32,903 nucleotides of DNA from Tychonema sp. LEGE 07203 (GTDB lineage: Bacteria; Cyanobacteriota; Cyanobacteriia; Cyanobacteriales; Microcoleaceae). The translations under genes were made by a program, and so were the position numbers. The number at the start of each line of letters is the position of its first letter. Within the stretch, counting starts at the first letter, position 1. Below the pieces are notes generated by a model that did not search any database, was not told where the DNA came from, and saw only the letters and a list, made by a program, of their open reading frames with translations. The stretch is from contig NZ_JADEXD010000066.1 of assembly GCF_015207285.1 (NCBI RefSeq), forward strand, positions 1 through 32,903. Direction: 5' to 3'. Positions 1-7,659 of the stretch are shown here, one piece after another.

Positions 1-107
1 CTATGGCACCTCATCTTTCCGATCGATGCTATACCAACTTCATGTAATAGCGGTAAGGTGCGCTCCCGCGCACCCTACAGGTAGCTATAAACTTACTAAA
101 TTGCTGC

Positions 108-257
108 TCACTCTTTAGATTTAGAGTTTTTGGATCGCTTGCCTTCAAAAGGTTGAACTCCACTATTTGGATAGTTGTCATCGGTGGGGCCAAAAATCCG
201 CCCGGCTGCTTCCGAAACGTAACGCATCGCGTTTGCAAAAGATTTAGAAAGATTCAT
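108..257 (-). CDS. Small conserved-looking protein, 49 aa
   Basis: This ATG-started frame of 49 codons lies in a different frame from the longer open frame covering the same bases. The N-terminal half (about residues 4-24) is an amphipathic helix with Ala, Phe, Met and Tyr. It is followed by an ordered-looking motif PTDDNYPNSGVQPFEG (residues 25-39) and a Lys/Ser-rich tail. The composition and the DDNYP...GVQPF motif resemble small cyanobacterial hypothetical proteins I have seen, but I cannot assign a function. No signal peptide or membrane segment is visible. It is transcribed away from pncB. The call rests on protein-like composition and a recognisable motif; it could still be chance. Confidence 0.6.
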   Translation of the reverse strand: MNLSKSFANAMRYVSEAAGRIFGPTDDNYPNSGVQPFEGKRSKNSKSKE

Positions 258-685
258 GAAATCTGCCTCTCTTGTCTGGGTTCTGATATTTCTTAGATTA
301 CTGCGAGCTTCGGGCTTGGGATGGCTTTAGCAATATTTGTTTGAATTACTTATTAGTCTGCAATATCGCAGCAAGCTGATGCTTTTAGGAATTGCGGAGT
401 TTGGGCGATCGCACTCAAACCAAAAAATGCTTTTTACCAAAACTTCAGATGCACCTACAAACATCCAAGTCAACACTCAGCGCAGTGCAGCCCTAGCAAC
501 TAAAATTGGCTGTTTTTATTAAAAATACCATAAAATTCATGCCTAAATTAACCTGAAACCCTCTCTGCAAGGGCGTGGTTAAGGAAAATGTCAGATAGTA
601 TCAGCAATTTTTATCAAAGATTTACAAAAAGATATGGTATTTATCACTATAATTAAATAAATAAATTTGTCCGGGGTTTTTCGCT
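258..685. other. Intergenic region upstream of pncB
   Basis: No convincing gene. The 61-codon plus-strand open frame near 337-522 has no recognisable protein signal. The last ~90 bases before pncB are AT-rich and presumably carry its promoter. I could not define an NrtR-type operator by eye. Confidence 0.5.
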
Positions 686-2089
686 ATGAAAACTGCGACA
701 GAAAGCCTGCAGCTCACAGGTTTTGAGGAAATCTTAGAAGACCGGGAACTGACCGTTTCCCCAGCAGATTACAGCCTGTTGACCGATCTCTACCAGCTAA
801 CGATGGCTGCTTGTTATGTCGGGGAAGGGCTAGACGATCGCCCTGCGAGTTTTGAATTGTTCGCGCGGCGGCTGCCAGAGAATTTTGGCTACGCGATCGC
901 GATGGGCTCGGATCAAGTTCTCGACTATCTGGAGAAATTTCGGTTCTCTCCAGCACAAATACAAGCTTTGCAATCCACTGGGATTTTTGCAGGCGCGCCG
1001 GAGCGATTTTGGACTCTACTCGCCACAGCCCGCTTTACTGGCGATGTTTGGGCGGTGGCGGAGGGGACGGCAGTGTTTGCTAACGAGCCTCTGCTGCGTG
1101 TCGATGCTCCTCTGTGGCAGGCTCAGTTAGTCGAAACTTATTTGTTGAATGCGATAAATTATCAAACTTTGATTGCGACGCGGGCTGCGCGGCTGCGGGA
1201 TGCTGCGGGGCCAGATGCTAAGTTGCTGGAATTCGGGACGCGCAGGGCTTTTGGGCCGCAAGCTGCTGTGTGGGCTGCCAGGGCGGCTCTGGCTGCTGGG
1301 TTCGATGGCACTTCTAATGTTTTGGCTGCTTTGAAGTTGGGCCGCAAGCCTGTCGGCACTATGGCTCACGCTTTGGTGATGGCTGTGGCCGCTCTCGAAG
1401 GCAGCGAAAATCAAGCCTTTGCAGCTTTTCACCGCTGTTTTCCCGGTGCACCGCTGCTGATTGATACTTACGATACTGTGGCGGCGGCGCGGATGTTGGC
1501 CGATCGAGTAAACAGCGGTGAAATGCAGTTGGAAGGCGTGCGGCTGGATTCGGGGGATTTGGCGGCGCTGTCGAGGGAAGTGCGATCGATCCTTCCGGGC
1601 GTGCCAATTTTTGCTAGCGGCGATTTGGACGATCGAGAAATTGCTAAATTAAAAAGTAGCGGCGCTTGCATTGACGGTTACGGTTTGGGAACAAAGTTAG
1701 TCAGCGGTTCGCCTGTGAACGGTGTTTATAAGTTGGTGGAAATCGACGGGATTCCGGTGATGAAAGAGGCAAGCGGCAAGGCAACATATCCGGGGAAAAA
1801 ACAAATTTTTAGACACATTCAAAACGGACAAATTATCGGAGATTGTTTGGGATTATCCGGGGAAGAAAATCAAAATTATGATTCTCACATACCATTAATG
1901 AAATTGGCGGTAAAGAATGGCAAACGAGTGCAGGAACAGGAAAGTTTGGAGGATATTGCCAAACGAACCGCTGCTTCTGTCGCCAGTCTTCCCGCAGCAA
2001 CCCGCCAACTAGATAACCCGATTTCGCCGTTGGTGGAAATTTCTACAGATTTGCTAAATCTGACCCAAAAAACAAAAAAGAGTCAGTAG
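686..2089 (+). CDS. pncB: Nicotinate phosphoribosyltransferase
   Basis: Makes nicotinate mononucleotide from nicotinate and PRPP with ATP (Preiss-Handler salvage), in the cytoplasm. At 467 aa it fits the bacterial/cyanobacterial NAPRTase length. Seen in the protein: the N-terminal DLYQLTMAACY signature near residues 28-38, the EFGTRRAFG block near 165, the GTSNVLAALKLG block near 208, DTYDTV near 252, VRLDSGDL (phosphoribosyl-binding) near 278, and GYGLGTKLVSG near 325. These are the ordered family motifs. The ATG at 686 has a poor Shine-Dalgarno sequence, but the conserved N-terminus starts about 27 residues in, so the start is reasonable. The next genes downstream are nadD and an NrtR-like regulator, so it belongs to an NAD biosynthesis cluster. 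It is separated from nadD by 460 bp of repeats, so it may be a separate transcript. Confidence 0.95.
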   Translation: MKTATESLQLTGFEEILEDRELTVSPADYSLLTDLYQLTMAACYVGEGLDDRPASFELFARRLPENFGYAIAMGSDQVLDYLEKFRFSPAQIQALQSTGIFAGAPERFWTLLATARFTGDVWAVAEGTAVFANEPLLRVDAPLWQAQLVETYLLNAINYQTLIATRAARLRDAAGPDAKLLEFGTRRAFGPQAAVWAARAALAAGFDGTSNVLAALKLGRKPVGTMAHALVMAVAALEGSENQAFAAFHRCFPGAPLLIDTYDTVAAARMLADRVNSGEMQLEGVRLDSGDLAALSREVRSILPGVPIFASGDLDDREIAKLKSSGACIDGYGLGTKLVSGSPVNGVYKLVEIDGIPVMKEASGKATYPGKKQIFRHIQNGQIIGDCLGLSGEENQNYDSHIPLMKLAVKNGKRVQEQESLEDIAKRTAASVASLPAATRQLDNPISPLVEISTDLLNLTQKTKKSQ

Positions 2090-2131
2090 TCATTAGTCAT
2101 TAGTTGTTAGTTGTTAGTTGTTAGTTAGTAG
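2083..2131 (+). repeat. TCATTAG/TTGTTAG heptamer array
   Basis: Tandem 7-bp units (TCATTAG, then TTGTTAG) begin at the pncB stop codon. Arrays of the same family, in reverse-complement orientation, occur at 2393-2543, so the two could pair across the spacer. Confidence 0.85.
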
Positions 2132-2183
2132 TGTCAATATCAGACTAAGATCCATGATAAATCTCGCTTCTAGCTTAGCTTCG

Positions 2184-2326
2184 ATCCCCCTAAATCCCCC
2201 TTAATAAGGGGGACTTTGAGAGCTGACAGTTCTGTTTGAAGGGAGATTTCGATCGCTCCCGTTTCTTCTTTGTAACAATACTTCGATCGCTCTTTTCCCT
2301 CCCTTTTTAAGAGGGGTTAGGGGGAT
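2184..2326. repeat. MITE-like element with CCCCCTAA termini
   Basis: A 143-bp segment bounded by imperfect terminal inverted repeats: ATCCCCCTAA at the left, followed by TCCCCCTTAATAAGGGGGA, and GGTTAGGGGGAT at the right, preceded by CCCTTTTTAAGAGG. It encodes no protein. The form is that of a non-autonomous cyanobacterial repeat; the boundaries are my reading of the inverted ends, and no clear target duplication was identified. Confidence 0.65.
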
Positions 2327-2392
2327 AGAGAGGTTAACAATCAAGCAACAGGCTGGAACTACGTTTGATATTAAGTTGATATGATACTAATG

Positions 2393-2543
2393 GTAATGAC
2401 TAATGACTAATGACTACTGACTAATAACTACTAACTAACAACTACTGACTAATGACTAATGACTACTGACTAATGACTAATGACTAATGACTACTGACTA
2501 CTGACTACTAACTACTGACTACTAACTACTGACTGCGGACTAA
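2393..2543 (-). repeat. Heptamer array (CTAATGA/CTACTGA)
   Basis: About 20 consecutive 7-bp units such as CTAATGA, CTACTGA and CTAACTA end only a few bases before the nadD start codon. They are the reverse complement of the TCATTAG family after pncB. The array occupies the whole nadD leader and leaves no obvious Shine-Dalgarno. Confidence 0.85.
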
Positions 2544-2549
2544 TTACCT

Positions 2550-3149
2550 ATGCAGAAAATTGCCTTGTTTGGAACCAGTGCCGATCCGCCCACAGCAGGA
2601 CACAAAACAATCCTGAGTTGGCTTTCCCAGCATTTTGATTGGGTAGCAGTTTGGGCGTCGGACAATCCTTTTAAGTCGCACTCCACATCCCTAGAACACA
2701 GATCGGCAATGCTGCTGTTAATCATTCAAGAAATTAATTCGCCCAGACACAATCTTTGTCTGCATCCAGAGCTCAGCAGTCCGAGAACGCTAGAAACTGT
2801 CGAACAAGCAAGATTGCAGTGGCCGGATGCAGAGTTGACTCTGGTAATAGGTTCGGATTTGGTGGGACAACTGCCTCGCTGGTACAAATTTGAACAATTG
2901 TTAAAAGAAGTGGAGTTGCTGATAGTACCGCGGCCTGGTTATCCGTCAGAACAGTTAGATTTGTGGCAGTTGAGGCGCATAGGTGCAGAAGTGGCGATCG
3001 CATCTTTGAATGCTCCCAATGTTTCTTCTACCTCCTATCGCGAAACAGGAGATACCGAAGCCCTAACTCCAACCATCGAAGATTATATTAATCGGGAGCA
3101 TTTGTACGCATGGCACGAGGAACAAAAAAGAGCGAAAGTTGCTCATTAG
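2550..3149 (+). CDS. nadD: Nicotinate-nucleotide adenylyltransferase
   Basis: Transfers AMP from ATP to nicotinate mononucleotide to give deamido-NAD, the step between PncB and NadE. It is 199 aa, a normal NadD length. The nucleotidyltransferase N-terminal signature FGTSADPPTAGH (residues 7-18) carries the DPxxxGH pattern, DNPFKS is near residues 45-50, VIGSDLVGQLPRW lies near 102, and NVSSTSYRE near 165 is the ISSTxxR-like ATP-phosphate-binding motif. The ATG at 2550 lies directly after the heptamer array and matches the conserved N-terminus. Its 3' end overlaps the start of the NrtR-like gene by 40 bp in another frame, which suggests translational coupling. Confidence 0.93.
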   Translation: MQKIALFGTSADPPTAGHKTILSWLSQHFDWVAVWASDNPFKSHSTSLEHRSAMLLLIIQEINSPRHNLCLHPELSSPRTLETVEQARLQWPDAELTLVIGSDLVGQLPRWYKFEQLLKEVELLIVPRPGYPSEQLDLWQLRRIGAEVAIASLNAPNVSSTSYRETGDTEALTPTIEDYINREHLYAWHEEQKRAKVAH

Positions 3150-3859
3150 CTGACTTTAAAGTAGGAGTTGATAATGTCATTTTCTCCGTCGATACAGTGC
3201 ATAACCGCTTGTTGGTGCTGTTGGTAATGCGGCCTGACGAACCGTTTATCAACTGTTGGAGTCTTCCCGGTACCTTGGTGCGGCACGGAGAGTCTCTGGA
3301 AAATGCAGCTTACCGAATTTTGTCGGAAAAGATTCGGGCGAAAAATTTGTATTTGGAGCAACTGTATACCTTTGGACAACCGGGGCGCGATCCTCGGGAA
3401 TTCACCAGGGGCGATCGCTATCTTTCGGTGAGTTATTTTGCTTTGGTTCGGTTTGAGGAAGCTGAGTTAATTACTGGGAGTGTAGTTGCAGGTGTCAGCC
3501 ACCGCGTCGGCGGTATTGCTTGGTATCCCGTCCAACAAGTTCCTAAGCTGGCCTTCGATCACAATCAAATTCTCGAATACGGATACCGACGACTCCGCAA
3601 TAAACTCGAATACAGTCCGGTAGCTTTTGAAGTTTTGCCGGAGCTTTTTACTTTGAGCGATTTGTATCAGCTTTATACTACTATTTTGGGGGTGAACTTT
3701 TCGGATTATTCTAATTTTAGAGCTCGATTATTGAAATTAGGTTTTTTGTGCGATACCGGGGTTAAGGTTTCGCGAGGGGCTGGCCGTCCTGCTAGTTTGT
3801 ACCGCTTTGATGCGGCAGCTTTTGCTCCTTTTAAAAACAAGCCGCTGGTGTTTATCTAA
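3110..3859 (+). CDS. nrtR: NrtR-type Nudix-winged-helix transcriptional regulator (probably not catalytic)
   Basis: A 249-aa protein in two parts. Residues about 18-155 form a Nudix fold. Residues about 165-245 form the winged-helix domain typical of NrtR, with blocks FTLSDLYQLYTTILG, NFRARLLKLG and GAGRPASLYRF. NrtR proteins repress NAD-metabolism genes and sense ADP-ribose or related nucleotides (family knowledge). The Nudix box (residues 55-77) is degenerate: R69 and E73 remain, but the consensus positions expected to hold Glu are I70 and K74, and the flanking Gly positions are T55 and R76. Hydrolase activity is therefore unlikely. The 40-bp overlap with nadD and the closeness of pncB and nadE make NAD genes the likely targets. 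The ATG at 3110 is inside nadD; a later start is possible because conserved sequence begins near residue 16. Confidence 0.85.
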   Translation: MARGTKKSESCSLADFKVGVDNVIFSVDTVHNRLLVLLVMRPDEPFINCWSLPGTLVRHGESLENAAYRILSEKIRAKNLYLEQLYTFGQPGRDPREFTRGDRYLSVSYFALVRFEEAELITGSVVAGVSHRVGGIAWYPVQQVPKLAFDHNQILEYGYRRLRNKLEYSPVAFEVLPELFTLSDLYQLYTTILGVNFSDYSNFRARLLKLGFLCDTGVKVSRGAGRPASLYRFDAAAFAPFKNKPLVFI

Positions 3860-3963
3860 ATGTTCCTTGGAGCGATCGCCCAAAAATAACAGCCCCGACA
3901 ATCGCCGTGGAAATCCCCAAACTTTAGACTCTTGTTCAATCTCCCAGATTCATCTGGAATAGT

Positions 3964-3998
3964 AAATCTAAAATCTAAAATCTAAAACCTAAAATCTA
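3964..3998. repeat. AAATCTA heptamer array (5 units)
   Basis: Five consecutive 7-bp units, four exact AAATCTA and one AAACCTA, lie in the 205-bp spacer between the nrtR-like gene and the chorismate-mutase-like gene. Confidence 0.85.
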
Positions 3999-4064
3999 AA
4001 ATTGACTGACATTGGGGAATTGATTTAGTAAGATGAGAAAAGAAGCTATTAAGGAGTGCCGGTG

Positions 4065-4358
4065 ATGAAAGACCCCGATCAATGCGCTAATATTCACGAA
4101 GTGCGGGAGGAAATTGATATTATCGATCGAGAAGTGATCGACGCTTTGAGCAAGAGATTTCAATACGTCATCGCAGCAGCCAGGTTCAAAACGAGTGAAG
4201 CTAACGTTAGAGCCGCCGATCGCTTTCACGATATGTTGCAGCAGCGGCGCGAGTGGGCTAAAGAATCGGGTTTGAACCCTGATGTGGTTGAAAATATTTA
4301 CCGGGATTTGGTAAATTATTATATTGAAGAAGAGTTGAAACATTACAAGTCTGAGTAA
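4065..4358 (+). CDS. Chorismate mutase/isochorismate-pyruvate lyase family protein (PchB-like)
   Basis: A 97-aa AroQ-fold, all-helical protein. Its closest remembered relative is PchB, an isochorismate-pyruvate lyase with weak chorismate mutase activity. Shared features include an N-terminal MKDPDQC, then REEIDIIDREVIDALSKR (first helix, with an Arg and Asp/Glu in the usual active-site positions), RFKTSEANVRAADR with the loop Lys, REWAKESGLNP, and a C-terminal helix with NYYIEEELKHY. Substrate preference cannot be read from the sequence. The start was chosen at the ATG at 4065 because AAGGAG lies at 4051-4056 with 8 bp spacing; an in-frame GTG at 4056 is part of that Shine-Dalgarno. It sits between the NrtR-like gene and nadE, though no NAD link is known for this family. 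Confidence 0.88.
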   Translation: MKDPDQCANIHEVREEIDIIDREVIDALSKRFQYVIAAARFKTSEANVRAADRFHDMLQQRREWAKESGLNPDVVENIYRDLVNYYIEEELKHYKSE

Positions 4359-4397
4359 TGCTTCCCTAAATTCACATCTAGAACTATTAGGAAATTG

Positions 4398-4415
4398 AGT
4401 CCGCGCGGGCGGACT
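4398..4415. promoter_or_regulatory. Short GC-rich palindrome upstream of nadE
   Basis: A 7-bp stem, AGTCCGC-GCGG-GCGGACT, lies 32 bp before the nadE start. It has no T-tract, so it is a poor terminator. It could be an operator or an RNA hairpin; its function is unknown. Confidence 0.35.
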
Positions 4416-4446
4416 GTTAGCAATATTTATGAGGTGAATTGGTAAT

Positions 4447-6183
4447 ATGAAAATTGCGATCGCACAACTAAATCCTACTATTGGTGATATCTTTGGCAAC
4501 TCCAACCTCATTCTGGAGGCTGCGAAAAAAGCCAGGGTGGAAGGTGCAAATTTATTGCTAACACCGGAACTTTCCCTAATCGGTTATCCGCCGCGCGATT
4601 TGTTGATGGATGCGAGTTTCATTGCAGCCGCCGCCGCACAGTTGCAGAAACTCGCGCAAGATTTGCCGCCGGAGTTGGCCGTCGTCGTCGGTACTGTCGT
4701 ACCTAATGTTCATGCTGTTAAATTAGGCGGAAAATCATTGTTCAACAGCGCTGTTTTATTGCAAAATGGTGCTATTAAACAAGTTTTTCACAAACGCTTG
4801 TTGCCTACCTATGATGTATTTGATGAAGATAGATATTTTGAACCGGGAAAAAGCAGCAATTACTTTACTGTTGGCGAACTCAAAATTGGCGTGACAATTT
4901 GTGAAGATTTGTGGAACAATGTGGAGTTTTGGGGGAAACGCAGTTACGCGGGCGATCCTGTTTCCGATTTGGCAAAATTGGGCGTAGATTTAGTGGTGAA
5001 TTTGTCGGCATCGCCTTATTCTGCGGGGAAGCGGAAAGTGCGATCGGCTATGTTGCAGCACAGCGTCATTCGCTGGGGAATACCGATTGTTTACGCTAAT
5101 CAGGTAGGGGGAAATGATGATATTATTTTTGATGGCAGCAGTTTCGCTGTGAATCGAAATGGTGATTTGATTCAGGTATTGAATTCTTTTGAAACTGATT
5201 TTGCTGTTCTGGAATATGAGGAAAACAAACAAGATTTAGTGGGCAGCAATCAGCAAAGTGCAGCAGGAATTGAGGCTGCGCCGTTGAGTTTTTATCCGCC
5301 AGAAGGAGATGCAGAAATTTGGGCTGCTTTGGTTTTGGGAGTGCGAGATTATGTTCGCAAGTGCGGTTTTTCTAAGGTTGTACTCGGTTTGAGCGGCGGG
5401 ATAGATTCGGCTTTGGTGGCGGCGATCGCCAGTGGCGCGATCGGGCCGGAAAATGTGCTGGGGGTGTTGATGCCTTCTCCTTACAGTTCGGATCATTCGG
5501 TTAATGATGCTTTGGAATTAGCCCGCAATCTGGGTATGGCGATCGAAATGTTGCCGATCGGCGATTTGATGAAATCTTACGATCGCACTCTCGCCGATTT
5601 GTTTGTCAATACCACTTTCGGGATTGCGGAGGAAAATATTCAATCCCGGATTCGAGGCAATCTGTTGATGGCAATTTCTAATAAGTTCGGACATTTGCTG
5701 CTTTCCACTGGTAATAAATCAGAAATGTCTGTGGGTTACTGCACTCTCTACGGCGATATGAATGGTGGATTGGCGGTGATTTCTGATGTGCCGAAAACTC
5801 GCGTTTATTCGCTTTGTCGGTGGCTGAATGCTGGCAAATATATAGGTGCGGTGGCTCGGTTTCCTTCATCTAGCAAGGAGATAATTCCGGTCAATATTAT
5901 TAGTAAAGCGCCGAGTGCGGAACTGAAACCTGGACAACTTGACCGAGATTCTTTGCCGGATTACGATGTTTTGGATGATATCTTGCAGCGATCGATCGAA
6001 CATCACCAATCTGTCCCAGAAATTGTCGCTGCAGGACACGATGAAACTGTGGTTAAACTTGTAGTAAAATTAGTCAGGCAATCGGAGTTTAAACGCCGAC
6101 AAGCAGCCCCTGGTTTGAAAATTAGCGATCGAGCTTTTGGTACCGGCTGGCGAATGCCGATCGCCAAAGCTTCCTTTTATTAA
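4447..6183 (+). CDS. nadE: Glutamine-dependent NAD+ synthetase
   Basis: Amidates deamido-NAD to NAD using ammonia released from glutamine. The 578-aa protein is the two-domain form. The N-terminal nitrilase-type amidase (residues 1 to about 270) carries a Glu41-Lys116-Cys152 triad in TPELSLIGYPPRDLL, FHKRLLP and TICEDLWNN. The C-terminal synthetase has the PP-loop motif LGLSGGIDSA near residue 314, then STGNKSEMSVGYCTLYGDM and a C-terminal FKRRQAAPGLKISDRAFG. The sequence is intact with no obvious missing catalytic residue. The ATG at 4447 follows a GAGGTG at 4431-4436. Only 7 bp separate its stop from the RTX/DUF192 gene, so those two are likely co-transcribed. Confidence 0.96.
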   Translation: MKIAIAQLNPTIGDIFGNSNLILEAAKKARVEGANLLLTPELSLIGYPPRDLLMDASFIAAAAAQLQKLAQDLPPELAVVVGTVVPNVHAVKLGGKSLFNSAVLLQNGAIKQVFHKRLLPTYDVFDEDRYFEPGKSSNYFTVGELKIGVTICEDLWNNVEFWGKRSYAGDPVSDLAKLGVDLVVNLSASPYSAGKRKVRSAMLQHSVIRWGIPIVYANQVGGNDDIIFDGSSFAVNRNGDLIQVLNSFETDFAVLEYEENKQDLVGSNQQSAAGIEAAPLSFYPPEGDAEIWAALVLGVRDYVRKCGFSKVVLGLSGGIDSALVAAIASGAIGPENVLGVLMPSPYSSDHSVNDALELARNLGMAIEMLPIGDLMKSYDRTLADLFVNTTFGIAEENIQSRIRGNLLMAISNKFGHLLLSTGNKSEMSVGYCTLYGDMNGGLAVISDVPKTRVYSLCRWLNAGKYIGAVARFPSSSKEIIPVNIISKAPSAELKPGQLDRDSLPDYDVLDDILQRSIEHHQSVPEIVAAGHDETVVKLVVKLVRQSEFKRRQAAPGLKISDRAFGTGWRMPIAKASFY

Positions 6184-6190
6184 ACGCATT

Positions 6191-7120
6191 ATGGTTAACA
6201 TTGACGGTAGTTTCGGCTTCGATTTTCTCGTCGGAAGCCCCAGCAGCGATGCGATTACAGGATTTGCTGGTAATGACACTATTCAAGGTTTGGCGGGAAA
6301 TGACCTGATTTTTGGCGGTAGCGACAATGACTTGCTCGCCGGAAATCAAGGCGCAGATACGCTCTCAGGAGGCCGGGGAAGCGATACAATCTATGGAGGA
6401 CAAGAGTCGGATTGGATTAATGGCGATCGGGGTAACGATTTGCTAATTGGCAGCGAAGGCAAGGATATCTTGACAGGAGGCGCGGGCGATGATTTATTTG
6501 TTATTGACACAACCTCCGCCACACCTACTATTACTGAAGCCGATGTAATTACAGATTTTGGCAGCGGCAACGATAAAATTGTTTTGACTGATGGCAGAAA
6601 GTTTAGCGATTTAAACATTTTTGTTTCTGACAACCAAACTATTATGCAAGATCGAAACTCTGGCAACTATTTGGGAGTTTTTTTAGGAAAACTCAATCTA
6701 ACTGAATCCAACTTTATATCGCTGTTTGGCGGGATAGATACGGGCCAAGTTTTGCCAGTTTCTGCGAATATTATTGTGGGCGATCGCCCCCTGGGACTCG
6801 AAGTGGCGAAAACTCCCCAAGAACAAGCAATTGGCTTAATGTTTCGCACAGAATTGCCCGATGACAGGGGAATGCTTTTCCCGATCGCCCCCGCGCGAAA
6901 TGTGCGTTTCTGGATGAAAAACGTGTTAATCGAGCTCGATATGGTTTTTCTGAACGAAGGCACTGTGCAGGCGATAATTCCCAACGTACCGCCCTGTTTG
7001 AGCGACACCTGTCCCAACTACGGCCCGGATGTCCCCGTGGACGGAGTTATTGAACTCAAAGGCGGAAGGGCTGCTGAATTGGGATTGAAAGTGGGCGATC
7101 GGATTCCCAATTTACCCTAA
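6191..7120 (+). CDS. RTX-repeat protein fused to a DUF192 domain
   Basis: A 309-aa protein with two modules. Residues about 10-115 hold a run of glycine-rich nonapeptides (GNDTIQGLAGNDLIFGG type) that form a Ca2+-binding parallel beta-roll in RTX/hemolysin-type proteins. After a linker, residues about 190-305 match DUF192: KTPQEQAIGLMFR, MLFPI, RFWMKNVLIELDMVF, and a C-terminal ELKGGRAAELGLKVGD. DUF192 proteins are usually small exported proteins of unknown function. No Sec signal peptide is visible; RTX repeats often accompany type I secretion, although the secretion signal is normally C-terminal and here DUF192 occupies that end. The start is the ATG at 6191; the open frame extends further upstream into nadE, but the RTX region begins right after this Met. 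It appears to form a unit with nadE and the Csx3-like gene. Confidence 0.85.
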   Translation: MVNIDGSFGFDFLVGSPSSDAITGFAGNDTIQGLAGNDLIFGGSDNDLLAGNQGADTLSGGRGSDTIYGGQESDWINGDRGNDLLIGSEGKDILTGGAGDDLFVIDTTSATPTITEADVITDFGSGNDKIVLTDGRKFSDLNIFVSDNQTIMQDRNSGNYLGVFLGKLNLTESNFISLFGGIDTGQVLPVSANIIVGDRPLGLEVAKTPQEQAIGLMFRTELPDDRGMLFPIAPARNVRFWMKNVLIELDMVFLNEGTVQAIIPNVPPCLSDTCPNYGPDVPVDGVIELKGGRAAELGLKVGDRIPNLP

Positions 7121-7164
7121 AAAGTATATGATTTTACAACAGCATTCAACATTATGTGCATCCA

Positions 7165-7494
7165 ATGAATCCTATTGAATTAAAAATCATCCCCAATCAA
7201 ACTCAAGACGGTTTAGCTTACCAACATTTGCGCTTGCGAATTGCCACTCAAGACGGTATTATCACACCCGATGATTTACAAGGTTTGAAAATTCCAGAAG
7301 GCGTTCAATTCAGCCAAGGAATTGTCATTGAAGGTAGAGGAGCGATTTGGCTGTACGGGTATTTAGTGCACGAATGCCATCCTGCAGCTTGGGTGGGATG
7401 TTACGATCCGCGATTGGAAGGTGCGGTGGTGGTAGCAACTCACAAGCACGAAGTATCAGTCGGACAGGTATTGAAATTGAGTTTGCCAAATTAA
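7165..7494 (+). CDS. csx3: Stand-alone Csx3/Crn3-family protein (CRISPR ring nuclease-like)
   Basis: A 109-aa single-domain protein. The central and C-terminal blocks match remembered Csx3 (Archaeoglobus AF1864) closely: GIVIEGRGAIWLYGYLVHECH, then VGCYDPRLEGAVVVATH, then a final beta-strand after GQVL. Csx3/Crn3 proteins cleave cyclic tetra-adenylate made by type III CRISPR effectors and act as multimers (family knowledge). The His pair in HECH and the Asp and Arg of YDPR, positions implicated in activity in AF1864, are present. It lacks the AAA/kinase-like extension found on many cyanobacterial Csx3 proteins. The start was chosen at the ATG at 7165; a GTG at 7156 adds three residues. It lies 44 bp after the RTX/DUF192 gene. 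No CRISPR array or other cas gene is in this window. Confidence 0.85.
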   Translation: MNPIELKIIPNQTQDGLAYQHLRLRIATQDGIITPDDLQGLKIPEGVQFSQGIVIEGRGAIWLYGYLVHECHPAAWVGCYDPRLEGAVVVATHKHEVSVGQVLKLSLPN

Positions 7495-7535
7495 TCAATT
7501 AAATACTGTTGGGTAAATTACCCGTAGTATTTATA

Positions 7536-7593
7536 GGGGCGGGTTTTACCAACAATCTTTCAATCACATCCACAATATTTATCAACCCGCCCC
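7536..7593. terminator. GC-rich inverted repeat after csx3
   Basis: Arms GGGGCGGGTT (7536-7545) and AACCCGCCCC (7584-7593) are a perfect 10-bp inverted repeat 41 bp after the csx3 stop, followed by CTCTTCCC rather than a T-run. It may serve as an RNA 3' end or be a short dispersed repeat; the same GGGGCGGGTTTT string also occurs near 13825. Confidence 0.4.
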
Positions 7594-7659
7594 CTCTTCC
7601 CACCTGATGTTAATTATTTATAATAACTGACAGAAGAGCACCATTCTCCACAAGCTCTT

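Noticed and set aside
4399..4414. Rho-independent terminator before nadE
   Set aside because: The stem is short and no T-tract follows; an operator or chance palindrome is more likely.
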